Source of the DNA: Campylobacterales bacterium
Lineage (GTDB): Bacteria > Campylobacterota > Campylobacteria > Campylobacterales > Campylobacteraceae
Direction of reading: 5' to 3'
NCBI GenBank assembly: GCA_014859645.1
Contig: JACUTV010000014.1
Location: forward strand, 1 to 35,192
Length of the DNA stretch: 35,192 bases
In this document: in pieces, positions 8,631-16,117 of the stretch
How positions within the stretch are numbered: the first letter of the stretch is position 1
Layout of the letters: each line of letters starts with the position of its first letter
The notes under the pieces: model-generated
Database searches by the model: none
What the model was told of the DNA's origin: nothing
The model's input: only the letters and a program-made list of their open reading frames with translations
Position numbers and translations under genes: made by a program

Positions 8631-8848
8631 TTTTAAAAATTTTAGGTCTTGTCGCTGTTTTGTTTCTCATTTATTTTTTCTTTTTTAAAGTGGCGCGCAC
8701 GAGTGGCGGAACCTCTCCTAAAAAACCCAAAAAACTCCAAGGGGAGACCATGCTTGAATGCGCCAACTGCTCTACGTTTGTGAGTGATAGCGATGCCATC
8801 ATCAAAGATGGCCAGTTTTTCTGCTCCCGCGAATGTGCTAAGGCGTAA
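8627..8848 (+). CDS. small PP0621-like membrane protein with a cysteine-pair tail
   Basis: 73 residues from a GTG start that overlaps the rsmG stop (GTGA), with AAGGAG upstream. One membrane segment (about 3-21), a basic linker (PKKPKK), then LECANCSTFVSDSDA and FFCSRECAKA, giving CxxC...CxxxC that could hold a zinc ion. Similar one-TM proteins with this tail are annotated as the PP0621 family, function unknown. Confidence 0.7.
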   Translation: MILKILGLVAVLFLIYFFFFKVARTSGGTSPKKPKKLQGETMLECANCSTFVSDSDAIIKDGQFFCSRECAKA

Positions 8849-8859
8849 AGGAGAAACCC

Positions 8860-9243
8860 ATGCTTTTAATCGGCCATCGCCTCGTTCCCTTTCAACCGCT
8901 CTACCCTATTGAAACCGTCGATGAGATTGTGCTTACCCCTGCTGGCAGTACGGTTTTGTTTGAGTACTCCCCTGATTTGATTTGGCATTGCCAACAAAAC
9001 CGCGTCCCTTTTGCCTTACATGTAAGCGCGGCCACGGAAGCCATCATTGGCAATGGCGCGGGCGCGACCTTGCTCATCGCCTCTTCCCACGTGGTACCCG
9101 AACTTCAAGAGTTGGCCGAACATTACCTCTTTGATGCAAAAATTGCCCTCATGGTAGACAACGAAGAGGGCATCGCACTTGCGGCGCTCAAGCGGGTCGA
9201 CGCGGTCATTTTGCCCGAAGGAATCGTGACATGGAAATCGTAA
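8860..9243 (+). CDS. conserved hypothetical protein upstream of htpX
   Basis: 127 residues with AGGAGA before the ATG. I do not recognise the family. It is a soluble alpha/beta-looking protein, with hydrophobic strands such as GATLLIASSHVV and DAKIALMVDNEEG. The 3' end overlaps htpX by 13 bp, so the two are coupled. It carries TTACATGTAA at 9016, read Leu-His-Val-Ser. Confidence 0.7.
   Translation: MLLIGHRLVPFQPLYPIETVDEIVLTPAGSTVLFEYSPDLIWHCQQNRVPFALHVSAATEAIIGNGAGATLLIASSHVVPELQELAEHYLFDAKIALMVDNEEGIALAALKRVDAVILPEGIVTWKS
9016..9025. repeat. TTACATGTAA palindrome in the hypothetical gene before htpX
   Basis: Exact copy, in frame as Leu-His-Val-Ser. Confidence 0.8.
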
Positions 9244-10079
9244 AAACCATTGTACTCATGATGGGTCTCACCTTGCTACTCGTGGTCATTGGCGGCGTGT
9301 TTGGCGGCCAACAAGGCATGGTCATCGCGCTCATCTTTGCCACGGCGATGAATTTTTTTAGTTACTTTTACTCGGACACGCTCGTCTTGCGCCATTTTAA
9401 AGCACTCAAAGTAAATGAGCGCCAAGCCAGTGGGCTTTTTCGCATCGTGCGCCGCTTGTGCGAACGCTCCAACACGCCCATGCCAAAGGTGTACATCATC
9501 AAAGATGGCACACCCAATGCCTTTGCCACGGGGCGTAACCCCAACAACGCCGCTGTGGCGGTCACTGAAGGCTTGCTCAACTTGTTAGATGAAAACGAAA
9601 TCGAAGCCGTGCTTGCCCATGAACTAAGCCACGTGCGCCATTATGACATCCTCATTGGCACCGTGGCGGCCACCGTGGCGGGAGCCATCGCCATTTTGGC
9701 CAACATGATGCAATTTAGCGCCATGTTTGGGCGCAGTGAAAACCGCAATGTGCACCCTGCTCTCATGATTTTGATGGCTATCTTACTGCCCATCGCCGCG
9801 AGTGTCATCCAAATGGCCATCAGCCGAAACCGCGAATACCTAGCCGACGCGGGTGCCGCACGCCTAACGGGGCATCCTGAATGGCTCCAAAGCGCCCTAG
9901 CAAAACTAGAAAACCACAACCGCCGTAGCACCCTCAAAGAAGCCACGCCCCAAAGCGCCCATATGTTCATCATCAACCCTTTCGCGGGCAAAAAAATCGA
10001 CTTTGGCTCCTTGTTTGCCACCCATCCCTCCACCCAGGAGCGCATCGCGCGCCTTGAACAGCTTAAGCGTCAGAGGTAA
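9231..10079 (+). CDS. htpX: HtpX-like membrane zinc metalloprotease (M48)
   Basis: 282 residues. Two N-terminal membrane segments (about 5-25 and 29-47), the zinc site AHELSHVRHYD (HExxH at 130-134), two more membrane segments, and the third ligand in NREYLADAGAA (E202). HtpX degrades misfolded inner-membrane proteins on the cytoplasmic side. Length and order of elements are normal. Confidence 0.93.
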   Translation: MEIVKTIVLMMGLTLLLVVIGGVFGGQQGMVIALIFATAMNFFSYFYSDTLVLRHFKALKVNERQASGLFRIVRRLCERSNTPMPKVYIIKDGTPNAFATGRNPNNAAVAVTEGLLNLLDENEIEAVLAHELSHVRHYDILIGTVAATVAGAIAILANMMQFSAMFGRSENRNVHPALMILMAILLPIAASVIQMAISRNREYLADAGAARLTGHPEWLQSALAKLENHNRRSTLKEATPQSAHMFIINPFAGKKIDFGSLFATHPSTQERIARLEQLKRQR

Positions 10080-10083
10080 CACC

Positions 10084-11319
10084 ATGCACCCCAAAAATAC
10101 CGTCGCCCTTGCAACACTTGCAGCAATTATTCTGTACTGGGCGATTGATATGGGCGTTTTTCACGGACACTTAATGCTTTCCCAAGCCTTTGCACAAAAC
10201 CTTGGAAGCAGAGGCGTTGTAACAGGACTTTTGGCATTTTTAGGCCTCCTCTCTTTCGTGCTTCTCTCCAAAGAACCCTTGCTTGAAGAACAGCTTCTTC
10301 CCAAAGAAGCAAGCTTGCACGAAGCCATTATTGGGATTGTTTTCTCTCCCGCGCCCTTACATGTAAGGCTTGAAAAAAGTTTACAAAAAGTCGCTCAGGT
10401 GTTTAGCCTAGAACAATTGGTTGTCGCCCAATACCAATCCGACGCCCTCAAACGGCTCTACCAACTCAACGAGACATACCCGTTGGCCCAAACCCTCATG
10501 TTTTCAAACCAAACGCCAGATTCGCCTTTGGAAAAAGAGATGTTGAACTTTCACGAACACAAACACGAAACCCACACCGTCACCTTGCCCCTTGGCGGGC
10601 ACTCCCATCCGGTCTGTTTTGTCTCTCTCAAAGCCGACCATTTGCTCAAACCCTCAGGGATTTTAGGGGCGGTTTTCAAAAAAGGAGTAATGCCCTCTAG
10701 CGAAGATGTTGGTGCTTTGGGTTTTTTGGCCCAAAACATCGCCTTTGCTCTGAGTGTTGCCGAGAAAAAAGAAGCAACCCTGCGTGCCAACGAGCGGCAA
10801 ATCGAACAACAATCCGACGAAGACCCGCGGTTTGATATTTTCACCAATCTCAAACTTCGGCAAATCATTCTCTACGAAATCAAGCGCAACCAACGCCACA
10901 AAACTGACCTTTCGTTGTTACTCTTTGGGATTGACCATTTTGCCAACCTTCAAGGCATGCTCTCCCCAGAAAAAGCCCTAGGCGTTCAAAAAGAGGTATC
11001 AAACCTCGTCAAAAGTAGCTTGCGCAATACGGATGTGTTTGGGATTTGGGATGAGAATATCTTTGCGATTGTGTTGCCCGACATTGCCTTTCAATCGGCC
11101 AATGCCCTCGCACAAAAACTCACGTTGCTTATCTCAAAAAGGCGTTTTGAAGGGGCAGGAAAGCTTACATGTAGCTTTGGGATTACGACGTTTATCTCGC
11201 CTGAAGATACCATTGAAACCTTCCGAAGACGTGCGGAGAGTGCCCTTGAAAAAGCGCACAAAGAAGGGGGCAATAAAACCGAGATAAAACTACTCGTCTC
11301 GGCCAATCACAAGACGTGA
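10084..11319 (+). CDS. membrane protein with GAF-like region and degenerate GGDEF domain
   Basis: 411 residues. Two membrane segments (about 6-24 and 45-62), a middle region (about 80-225) that could be a GAF-type sensor, a short linker helix and a C-terminal domain (about 250-400) with the GGDEF fold. Supporting segments are LSLLLFGIDHFANLQ and LTCSFGITTF. At the active site it reads FGIWDENIFAIVLP where active enzymes have the GGDEF residues, so the catalytic glycines and aspartate are missing and diguanylate cyclase activity is unlikely. It may bind GTP or act as a scaffold. Last gene of the rsmG operon; its final 30 bp overlap the 3' end of alr on the other strand. Confidence 0.78.
   Translation: MHPKNTVALATLAAIILYWAIDMGVFHGHLMLSQAFAQNLGSRGVVTGLLAFLGLLSFVLLSKEPLLEEQLLPKEASLHEAIIGIVFSPAPLHVRLEKSLQKVAQVFSLEQLVVAQYQSDALKRLYQLNETYPLAQTLMFSNQTPDSPLEKEMLNFHEHKHETHTVTLPLGGHSHPVCFVSLKADHLLKPSGILGAVFKKGVMPSSEDVGALGFLAQNIAFALSVAEKKEATLRANERQIEQQSDEDPRFDIFTNLKLRQIILYEIKRNQRHKTDLSLLLFGIDHFANLQGMLSPEKALGVQKEVSNLVKSSLRNTDVFGIWDENIFAIVLPDIAFQSANALAQKLTLLISKRRFEGAGKLTCSFGITTFISPEDTIETFRRRAESALEKAHKEGGNKTEIKLLVSANHKT
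10357..10366. repeat. TTACATGTAA palindrome in the degenerate GGDEF gene
   Basis: Exact copy, in frame as Leu-His-Val-Arg. A near copy (TTACATGTAG) lies in the same gene at 11165-11174, read in another frame as Leu-Thr-Cys-Ser. Confidence 0.8.
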
Positions 11320-12327
11320 TAGCCACGGAGAAAGACGGGTTAGCACTTCGTAGGTGATGGTATTGGCCGCGCACGCAAGGGCCGTTGCATCCGAAAACAC
11401 ACACACTTCTTCCGCTTCCCCCTCAACCGTAAAACTATCCATGGAAACCCGCCCCAGCAAAGGCTGACCCTCTTGAAGCAACGCCTCTTTGGTGCCATCA
11501 AAGCGAAACAAGCCATCTCCATAGCCCACGTCATAGGTAGAAACAACCATGGTGCGAGGCGCTTCAAATATGCCTCCGTAGCCCACTTTTTGCCCTTTGT
11601 GCAAGGTGCGCGTACTCATGCGTTTTGCCCACAAGGCCAACACGGGTTTTAAGTCAAACACGCCTAGCGTCGAGGGCATATCCACATACCCATAGCTCGC
11701 AATCCCTACCCGCGCCAAATCATCGTCAAAAGGGCCACAGTGGCGCAATACTCCTGCTGAATTGCTCGCGTGAAATTTTGGAATCGGCACGCCAAAGCGT
11801 AGGGCGAGGGTGCGTGCAGTTGCTTTAACTTCATCAAAACGACTGCGTTGCACAAAGTAATCGCTGCCCAACATGTCGGCACTGTGAAAGTGGGTAAAGA
11901 CTCCTTCAAGTACCAAATTGTGCCCCACGACAACCTCAAACGCACGCTCCAACGCAGAAGGAAGAATCCCATTGCGGTGCATACCTGTGTCGATGTTGAG
12001 GTGTATGATGGTGCCTGAAGGAAGGGTTTCGAGGCTTTCTAGGGAGTGGATGGCAAAGGCTAACGACGCGCAAGCAGATGAGCTAGAAAGGTCGGAGAGC
12101 ACCAATACGCGCTCAAACAATCCCTCAATCTTCAGCCCCTCCGTGCAGTCTTTCACTGCCGCATACCGCACACCCACGGCTGCTGCTAAGGGTGCCATGT
12201 GGCTGATACCGTGGCCATAGGCATTGTTTTTGAGTACCACCATGAGCTTTTTCATGTCGCCGCATTTGGCGGCCAAAAGCTCTAAATTGTGGCGGTAATG
12301 GTGAAAATTAAGGGTAATATGTGCCAT
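11290..12327 (-). CDS. alr: alanine racemase
   Basis: 345 residues, PLP enzyme interconverting L- and D-alanine for peptidoglycan. The PLP lysine lies in VVLKNNAYGHG (K33). The second catalytic base is the tyrosine in DVGYGDG (Y269), with GRVSMD at about 292-297 and RVGIASYG (R207) as the pyridine contact. The start ATG overlaps the upstream stop (TAATG), with no strong ribosome site of its own, which suggests translational coupling. It ends inside the convergent GGDEF gene. Confidence 0.92.
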   Translation of the reverse strand: MAHITLNFHHYRHNLELLAAKCGDMKKLMVVLKNNAYGHGISHMAPLAAAVGVRYAAVKDCTEGLKIEGLFERVLVLSDLSSSSACASLAFAIHSLESLETLPSGTIIHLNIDTGMHRNGILPSALERAFEVVVGHNLVLEGVFTHFHSADMLGSDYFVQRSRFDEVKATARTLALRFGVPIPKFHASNSAGVLRHCGPFDDDLARVGIASYGYVDMPSTLGVFDLKPVLALWAKRMSTRTLHKGQKVGYGGIFEAPRTMVVSTYDVGYGDGLFRFDGTKEALLQEGQPLLGRVSMDSFTVEGEAEEVCVFSDATALACAANTITYEVLTRLSPWLSRLVIGRDE

Positions 12328-12563
12328 TAGTTTGGGCTTAGGTCGTAAGTCCTAATAAGCATTCCTGCAAGTTTTCGCGCCTGATAATCTAGCTTGTAAA
12401 AATGCGCATAAACCGTTTTGGCATCCAATGTCGGTGCTTGGGAAAAGTCAAAGCCCAAGCCATTGGGGTCTTTGGGCAAGGTAGCGTCGAGGTAGTCTAA
12501 AAACGCCGTTCGCGCTTGCGAAAGTTTCTTTAACTCTTCTTTTACTTTTTCTTTTTCTTCCAT
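12327..12563 (-). CDS. small hypothetical protein between pgp2-like gene and alr
   Basis: 78 residues with GGAGC before the ATG. The charged N-terminus (MEEKEKVKEELKKLSQ) could form a coiled coil; the rest contains YAHFYKLDYQARKLAGML. No family recognised. Nine bp after the upstream gene and 1-bp overlap with alr, so it belongs to this cell-wall operon. Confidence 0.7.
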   Translation of the reverse strand: MEEKEKVKEELKKLSQARTAFLDYLDATLPKDPNGLGFDFSQAPTLDAKTVYAHFYKLDYQARKLAGMLIRTYDLSPN

Positions 12564-12572
12564 GTTCGCTCC

Positions 12573-13544
12573 TTATTGCTCCACAAGTATTTTCATTTGG
12601 TTGTCGGAAAAATCCACATAAATCTCTTTGTTGCCGCGGTATTGATAATTTTTGGTTTCGTAGGTTTGATGGTACGAAACACGAAACAGCGGTCGCCCTT
12701 CTTCGTTAGGGTAAGGCACAACAGCCAAGTCATTAAACAAAATAGTCTTGTCTTCATTTCGGGAAAAAATCGTGCGCTTCATACGGGTAAATTCTTCCAA
12801 ACGCATCCCATCAAACCGCCTAAAATCTTCATGGTAAAACTTCATATAGCGGTTTACATCGCTGTATTTCCAAGCATTGCGCCACTCAAACACTTGGGTC
12901 AACAACGCCACGATGGTCTCTTTTTCGACCTTGGGTTCGCCCGCTTCTGAAATCAACGTGAGGGTTTTTTTCTCTTGCACTTTGGCGTCAAACATCCCCA
13001 GCAAATCGTTGGTCATGACCACACAGCCCCGTGTGTTTTGGTCGTACCGTTGAGCGCTGTTGAGGGGATGTCCGTGAATCCAAATCCCGTAACCGTCTTT
13101 TCCCATGCGCTTGTCCATGATGTTGGGATAAGAAAGCGCAAAGGCAATCTGCCCGTAAAAAGGGTCGCTTGGCACAAAACGACGCACCACTTCATACACG
13201 CCTACGGGGGTTTTCAAGTCACCCTCGCGCTGTTTGTCTCCTCCGATGCCGGTGATAACAGGATGCTGCATTTGCAACACAGGATTGCCTTTTTCAAACT
13301 CAAAAACCTTGAGTGTGTCGGCCGTTTTATCCACCAACACCACCATGGGCTCGCTCTCATAATACCCCAATGACACATCTTTTTCGCCGATAAAGGCGTC
13401 CCAATGTTCACGGCTTTGTAACATCTCTTCTGCTTGTTTTTCAAGGGCAGCAATCCCTTGTGTTCGGTACGTTTCCGCCAGAGGAATAGCCCAAAGATGC
13501 ACCCACACAACACTACTAATCAACAACGCTCTAAACACCGACAT
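12573..13544 (-). CDS. pgp2: L,D-carboxypeptidase with YkuD domain (Pgp2/Csd6 type)
   Basis: 323 residues, close to the size of Campylobacter Pgp2 and Helicobacter Csd6, which trim tetrapeptides to tripeptides in the wall and set helical cell shape. N-terminal signal segment (1-23). The YkuD site reads IHGHPLNS (H157, H159) and TRGCVVM with the catalytic cysteine C174. The C-terminal 115 residues fit an NTF2-like domain, as in Pgp2. The ATG at 13544 is almost touching the ribosome site AAGGA; a GTG two codons later (13538) has better spacing and may be the true start. First gene of an operon with a small gene and alr. Confidence 0.85.
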   Translation of the reverse strand: MSVFRALLISSVVWVHLWAIPLAETYRTQGIAALEKQAEEMLQSREHWDAFIGEKDVSLGYYESEPMVVLVDKTADTLKVFEFEKGNPVLQMQHPVITGIGGDKQREGDLKTPVGVYEVVRRFVPSDPFYGQIAFALSYPNIMDKRMGKDGYGIWIHGHPLNSAQRYDQNTRGCVVMTNDLLGMFDAKVQEKKTLTLISEAGEPKVEKETIVALLTQVFEWRNAWKYSDVNRYMKFYHEDFRRFDGMRLEEFTRMKRTIFSRNEDKTILFNDLAVVPYPNEEGRPLFRVSYHQTYETKNYQYRGNKEIYVDFSDNQMKILVEQ

Positions 13545-13626
13545 TCCTTATGGTCTTGGGATTGAATACTTAGACGAAAGCCCTTGCAACCTGTGTCGTG
13601 CAAAAGCCCTTGGTGTAAAAGTGCAT

Positions 13627-13632
13627 ATTATA
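13627..13632 (-). promoter_or_regulatory. -10 box of the pgp2-alr operon
   Basis: Perfect TATAAT on the minus strand preceded by a T-rich run (TTTTTTC), about 83 bp before the start codon. Confidence 0.6.
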
Positions 13633-13683
13633 GAAAAAATTCACTTATAGTTGGTTTTTATGGGCAAAACAGCGCTTCTTTTT

Positions 13684-13731
13684 CCTTTACATGTAACCCT
13701 TTGAAAACCATAGTGACATTTTCTAAAGCCC
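13684..13731. repeat. left copy of the ~47-bp direct repeat flanking the nuclease-like gene
   Basis: Two blocks match the right copy exactly: 13 bp (13684-13696, containing TTACATGTAA at 13687-13696) and 28 bp (13704-13731, from AAAACCATAG to TAAAGCCC). The blocks are separated by 7 bp here and 6 bp in the other copy. Confidence 0.9.
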
Positions 13732-13763
13732 AGCAAGAAGAAGAATAGTCTACCCAAAAGGCT

Positions 13764-15047
13764 TTAGCTACTTTTCATAATATTTTCTAATTTTTTAAAA
13801 TCATTTGATTGTATTGTGACATCCAAGATTTCAACTATTTCATTGATTATCCTCTTTATTTCTTCCGTAGATTTCTTGTATATGCTGTCATCTTTACCAA
13901 AATATACAACAGGGAAGTCTTCCCCCTCAATGAGGATTTTATTATTATCTTGAACCAGCCATCTTGTTTCTTTGAACTTTGTTTTTTTTATTCTCAAAAT
14001 GGTTGTAATGGATTTTTTTGCGCACAAAAAACATTCGCAGTAAAGTTGAAACTCGTAATCATGCCCTATTTGTAAAAATAAATACGCCCCGTTTGTTAAC
14101 TCTTTACACCAATACAATCCAACAAATCCATTACAATTTCTTTTGCTATTTGGCTTTCTGAGCCCCATAATCCACTCAATGTCATCTTCATCAAAGTTCC
14201 AATAAAAGTCTTCACCATTGTAATTCTCGAAACCTGCCAAAGCAGGCGATAATTTATCTTGTAATTCTTTATAAAATTGCATCTCAAACATAGCTTTAGC
14301 CCTTGGAAGCGCATTGGCAATGGAGATTGCTGTTTGCAAATTATCCTTTTGCATTAGTATGTCTGCTATTGCATTATTTTCCTTTTTTGAATTTTTGTTG
14401 CTAAGCTTTTCTAATGTTGTTAAATATTGATTCAAAATTATTTTGATATTTTCAAACTCAACCTTCTCGATGGCCTTTAACAACCAATCATATATATGCG
14501 TTTCGTAACTAAGCAGCTCAATATCATCACTTGTCAAACATTTGTGTAAAGATTGCTCACTTGGCATTTTTCCATCTAACGTTAGGTAGATTATTATGAT
14601 ATTTGAGAATTTTTCATTGGCTTTTGCTTTGTAGTATCTGTAAAGTTGCTTGTGTTGGTCTGGTGCGTAAATCTTATTTTCAATAACAATAGCGGTATTT
14701 CCTGATTCAATAGCAATGTCGATGTAGCTCAGATTCTTTTCCACAAGGTGAAATTGTTCTGTTTCAACTTTTGCTCTCTTGCAAAAACTATGCATATCCA
14801 CATGAATAGTTTCTATTTTGCTTTGCAGGGGCTCTAAGAGTAAAAAATGTTCTAAAAATAAATCTCCACAACCATGACTTCCACTTGGGTTTAAAAGTTC
14901 TGCCAAAAATTTTGAATGCCTTGTTTCAAGTGCTTCAATACCCAAGGTTGCAAATATATTAAAATCCTCGGATGGCTTTTGGCTATTTTTTATTTCCTCT
15001 ACGCCCACATGTATATCTCTTAGAAGATTATCAATTCTTAAATCCAT
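13764..15047 (-). CDS. PD-(D/E)XK nuclease superfamily protein (PDDEXK_4-like)
   Basis: 427 residues from an ATG preceded by GGAGA. The N-terminal part has HSKFLAELLNPSGSHGCGD (about 44-62), then the core YIDIAIES (D110) followed by IVIENKIYAPDQHKQLYRYY (about 120-139), giving the D...ExK catalytic set D110, E123, K125 and the family's trailing QL. The family holds predicted nucleases found as accessory or defence genes; the target of this one is unknown. Composition is very different from neighbours: bases 14341-14400 have 16 G/C of 60, whereas 16621-16680 in the nuo operon have 38 of 60. With the flanking repeats this points to transfer. Its minus strand lies next to the nuoA promoter region but points away from it. 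Confidence 0.8.
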   Translation of the reverse strand: MDLRIDNLLRDIHVGVEEIKNSQKPSEDFNIFATLGIEALETRHSKFLAELLNPSGSHGCGDLFLEHFLLLEPLQSKIETIHVDMHSFCKRAKVETEQFHLVEKNLSYIDIAIESGNTAIVIENKIYAPDQHKQLYRYYKAKANEKFSNIIIIYLTLDGKMPSEQSLHKCLTSDDIELLSYETHIYDWLLKAIEKVEFENIKIILNQYLTTLEKLSNKNSKKENNAIADILMQKDNLQTAISIANALPRAKAMFEMQFYKELQDKLSPALAGFENYNGEDFYWNFDEDDIEWIMGLRKPNSKRNCNGFVGLYWCKELTNGAYLFLQIGHDYEFQLYCECFLCAKKSITTILRIKKTKFKETRWLVQDNNKILIEGEDFPVVYFGKDDSIYKKSTEEIKRIINEIVEILDVTIQSNDFKKLENIMKSS

Positions 15048-15112
15048 CTTTGTTTCTCCAAAATTTTTACTTTGCTACTAATTGTACATATTCTCAACTT
15101 ACAGCTTTTCTG

Positions 15113-15159
15113 CCTTTACATGTAAGCCAAAAAAACCATAGTGACATTTTCTAAAGCCC
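15113..15159. repeat. right copy of the ~47-bp direct repeat flanking the nuclease-like gene
   Basis: Exact 13-bp block at 15113-15125 (with TTACATGTAA at 15116-15125) and exact 28-bp block at 15132-15159. It lies upstream of nuoA, in the region that should carry the nuo promoter. No convincing -10 box was found at 15160-15242; TACCAT at 15205-15210 is the best candidate and is weak. Confidence 0.9.
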
Positions 15160-15242
15160 CATAATCAATCTTTCTATTTTACATCCCCTTTAAGTAGCCT
15201 GTGGTACCATCATTTCAACAAATTGCGCCAAAAAGAGCCCGT

Positions 15243-15605
15243 ATGTCCTCAGAACTGCTTCTTGCTTCGCTTTCTCTTTTTTTCCTTGTCCTTTTACTTC
15301 CTGCCTTGTTTCTCGCCACTCAAAAGCTCGGCCCGCGCTCCTTGGGTAACCAAGCTAAAAACCTCACCTACGAAAGCGGTGTTACGGCACCCTATGGCAA
15401 GCCCAATGCGCCTGTTGGCGTGCGGTTTTACCTCGTGGCTATTTTGTATGTTATTTTCGCCATTGAGGTGACGTTTATGTTCCCGTGGGCCGTGAATTTG
15501 CGCACCCTTGGCACCTCTGGACTTTTTGAAATGTTTGCCTTTATCGGGATGCTGTTGGTGGGCTTGGTGTACGTGTACTGGAAAAAGGCGCTCACATGGC
15601 AGTAG
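15243..15605 (+). CDS. nuoA: NADH-quinone oxidoreductase subunit A
   Basis: 120 residues, three membrane segments, with the family motifs YESG (about 44-47) and [12 protein letters not shown]. It is part of the membrane arm at the quinone entry. The start at 15243 removes a non-conserved extension; its ribosome site is weak (AAGAG). Overlaps nuoB by 10 bp. Confidence 0.92.
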   Translation: MSSELLLASLSLFFLVLLLPALFLATQKLGPRSLGNQAKNLTYESGVTAPYGKPNAPVGVRFYLVAILYVIFAIEVTFMFPWAVNLRTLGTSGLFEMFAFIGMLLVGLVYVYWKKALTWQ

Positions 15606-16117
15606 GGGCAGAAGCTATCTTTGGAGACAGTGTCATCACCACGCGCCTAGACACGGCCATTAACTGGGCAAGAGAGTCTTCCATGTGGCCTTATGTCTTT
15701 GGGACTGCCTGTTGTGCCATCGAGTTTATGAGCGCGGCGTCAAGCCAGTATGACCTCTCCCGTTTTGGAGCCGAAGTTGTGCGCTTCTCCCCGCGCCAAG
15801 CGGATTTGATGGTCGTCGCGGGCACTATCACTTACAAACAAGCTCCCATCCTAAAGCGTATCTACGACCAAATGCCTGAGCCCAAATGGGTCATCAGCAT
15901 GGGCGCGTGCGCGTGCAGTGGCGGGTTTTACGACAACTACACCACCCTTCAAGGAATCGATGCGGTGATTCCTGTGGACGTGTACGTCGCAGGGTGCCCG
16001 CCCCGCCCTGAAGCGTTTTTAGACGGCCTCATGCGTATCCAAGCCCTGCAAAAATCCCAAGAATCCATCCTCAAAGACCGCGTAAATCGCACCTTTAAAG
16101 GACGCCTTGATGGTTGA
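15596..16117 (+). CDS. nuoB: NADH-quinone oxidoreductase subunit B
   Basis: 173 residues, carrying the last iron-sulfur cluster N2. Ligands C39, C40, C105 and C134 have the same spacing as in E. coli NuoB. It sits in the connecting arm next to the quinone site. Overlaps nuoCD by 8 bp. Confidence 0.94.
   Translation: MAVGAEAIFGDSVITTRLDTAINWARESSMWPYVFGTACCAIEFMSAASSQYDLSRFGAEVVRFSPRQADLMVVAGTITYKQAPILKRIYDQMPEPKWVISMGACACSGGFYDNYTTLQGIDAVIPVDVYVAGCPPRPEAFLDGLMRIQALQKSQESILKDRVNRTFKGRLDG

Larger units (their letters stand above)
13684..15159. mobile_element. putative inserted module: AT-rich nuclease-like gene between direct repeats
   Basis: A low-GC gene is bracketed by the direct repeats 13684-13731 and 15113-15159 and separates two unrelated high-GC operons. 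Repeat-to-repeat distance is 1429 bp. No transposase, integrase or terminal inverted repeat is visible, so the mechanism is unknown. It could have arisen by circle integration through the repeat, by duplication on insertion, or by recombination of transformed DNA. Confidence 0.55.

Noticed and set aside
14972-15154. Small plus-strand open frame over the nuclease gene start
   Set aside because: It has no ribosome site and overlaps the promoter and coding start of the minus-strand nuclease-like gene.
13684-15159. Integron cassette: gene plus attC-like repeats
   Set aside because: The repeats lack the paired core sites of attC (RYYYAAC / GTTRRRY) and no integrase is present.
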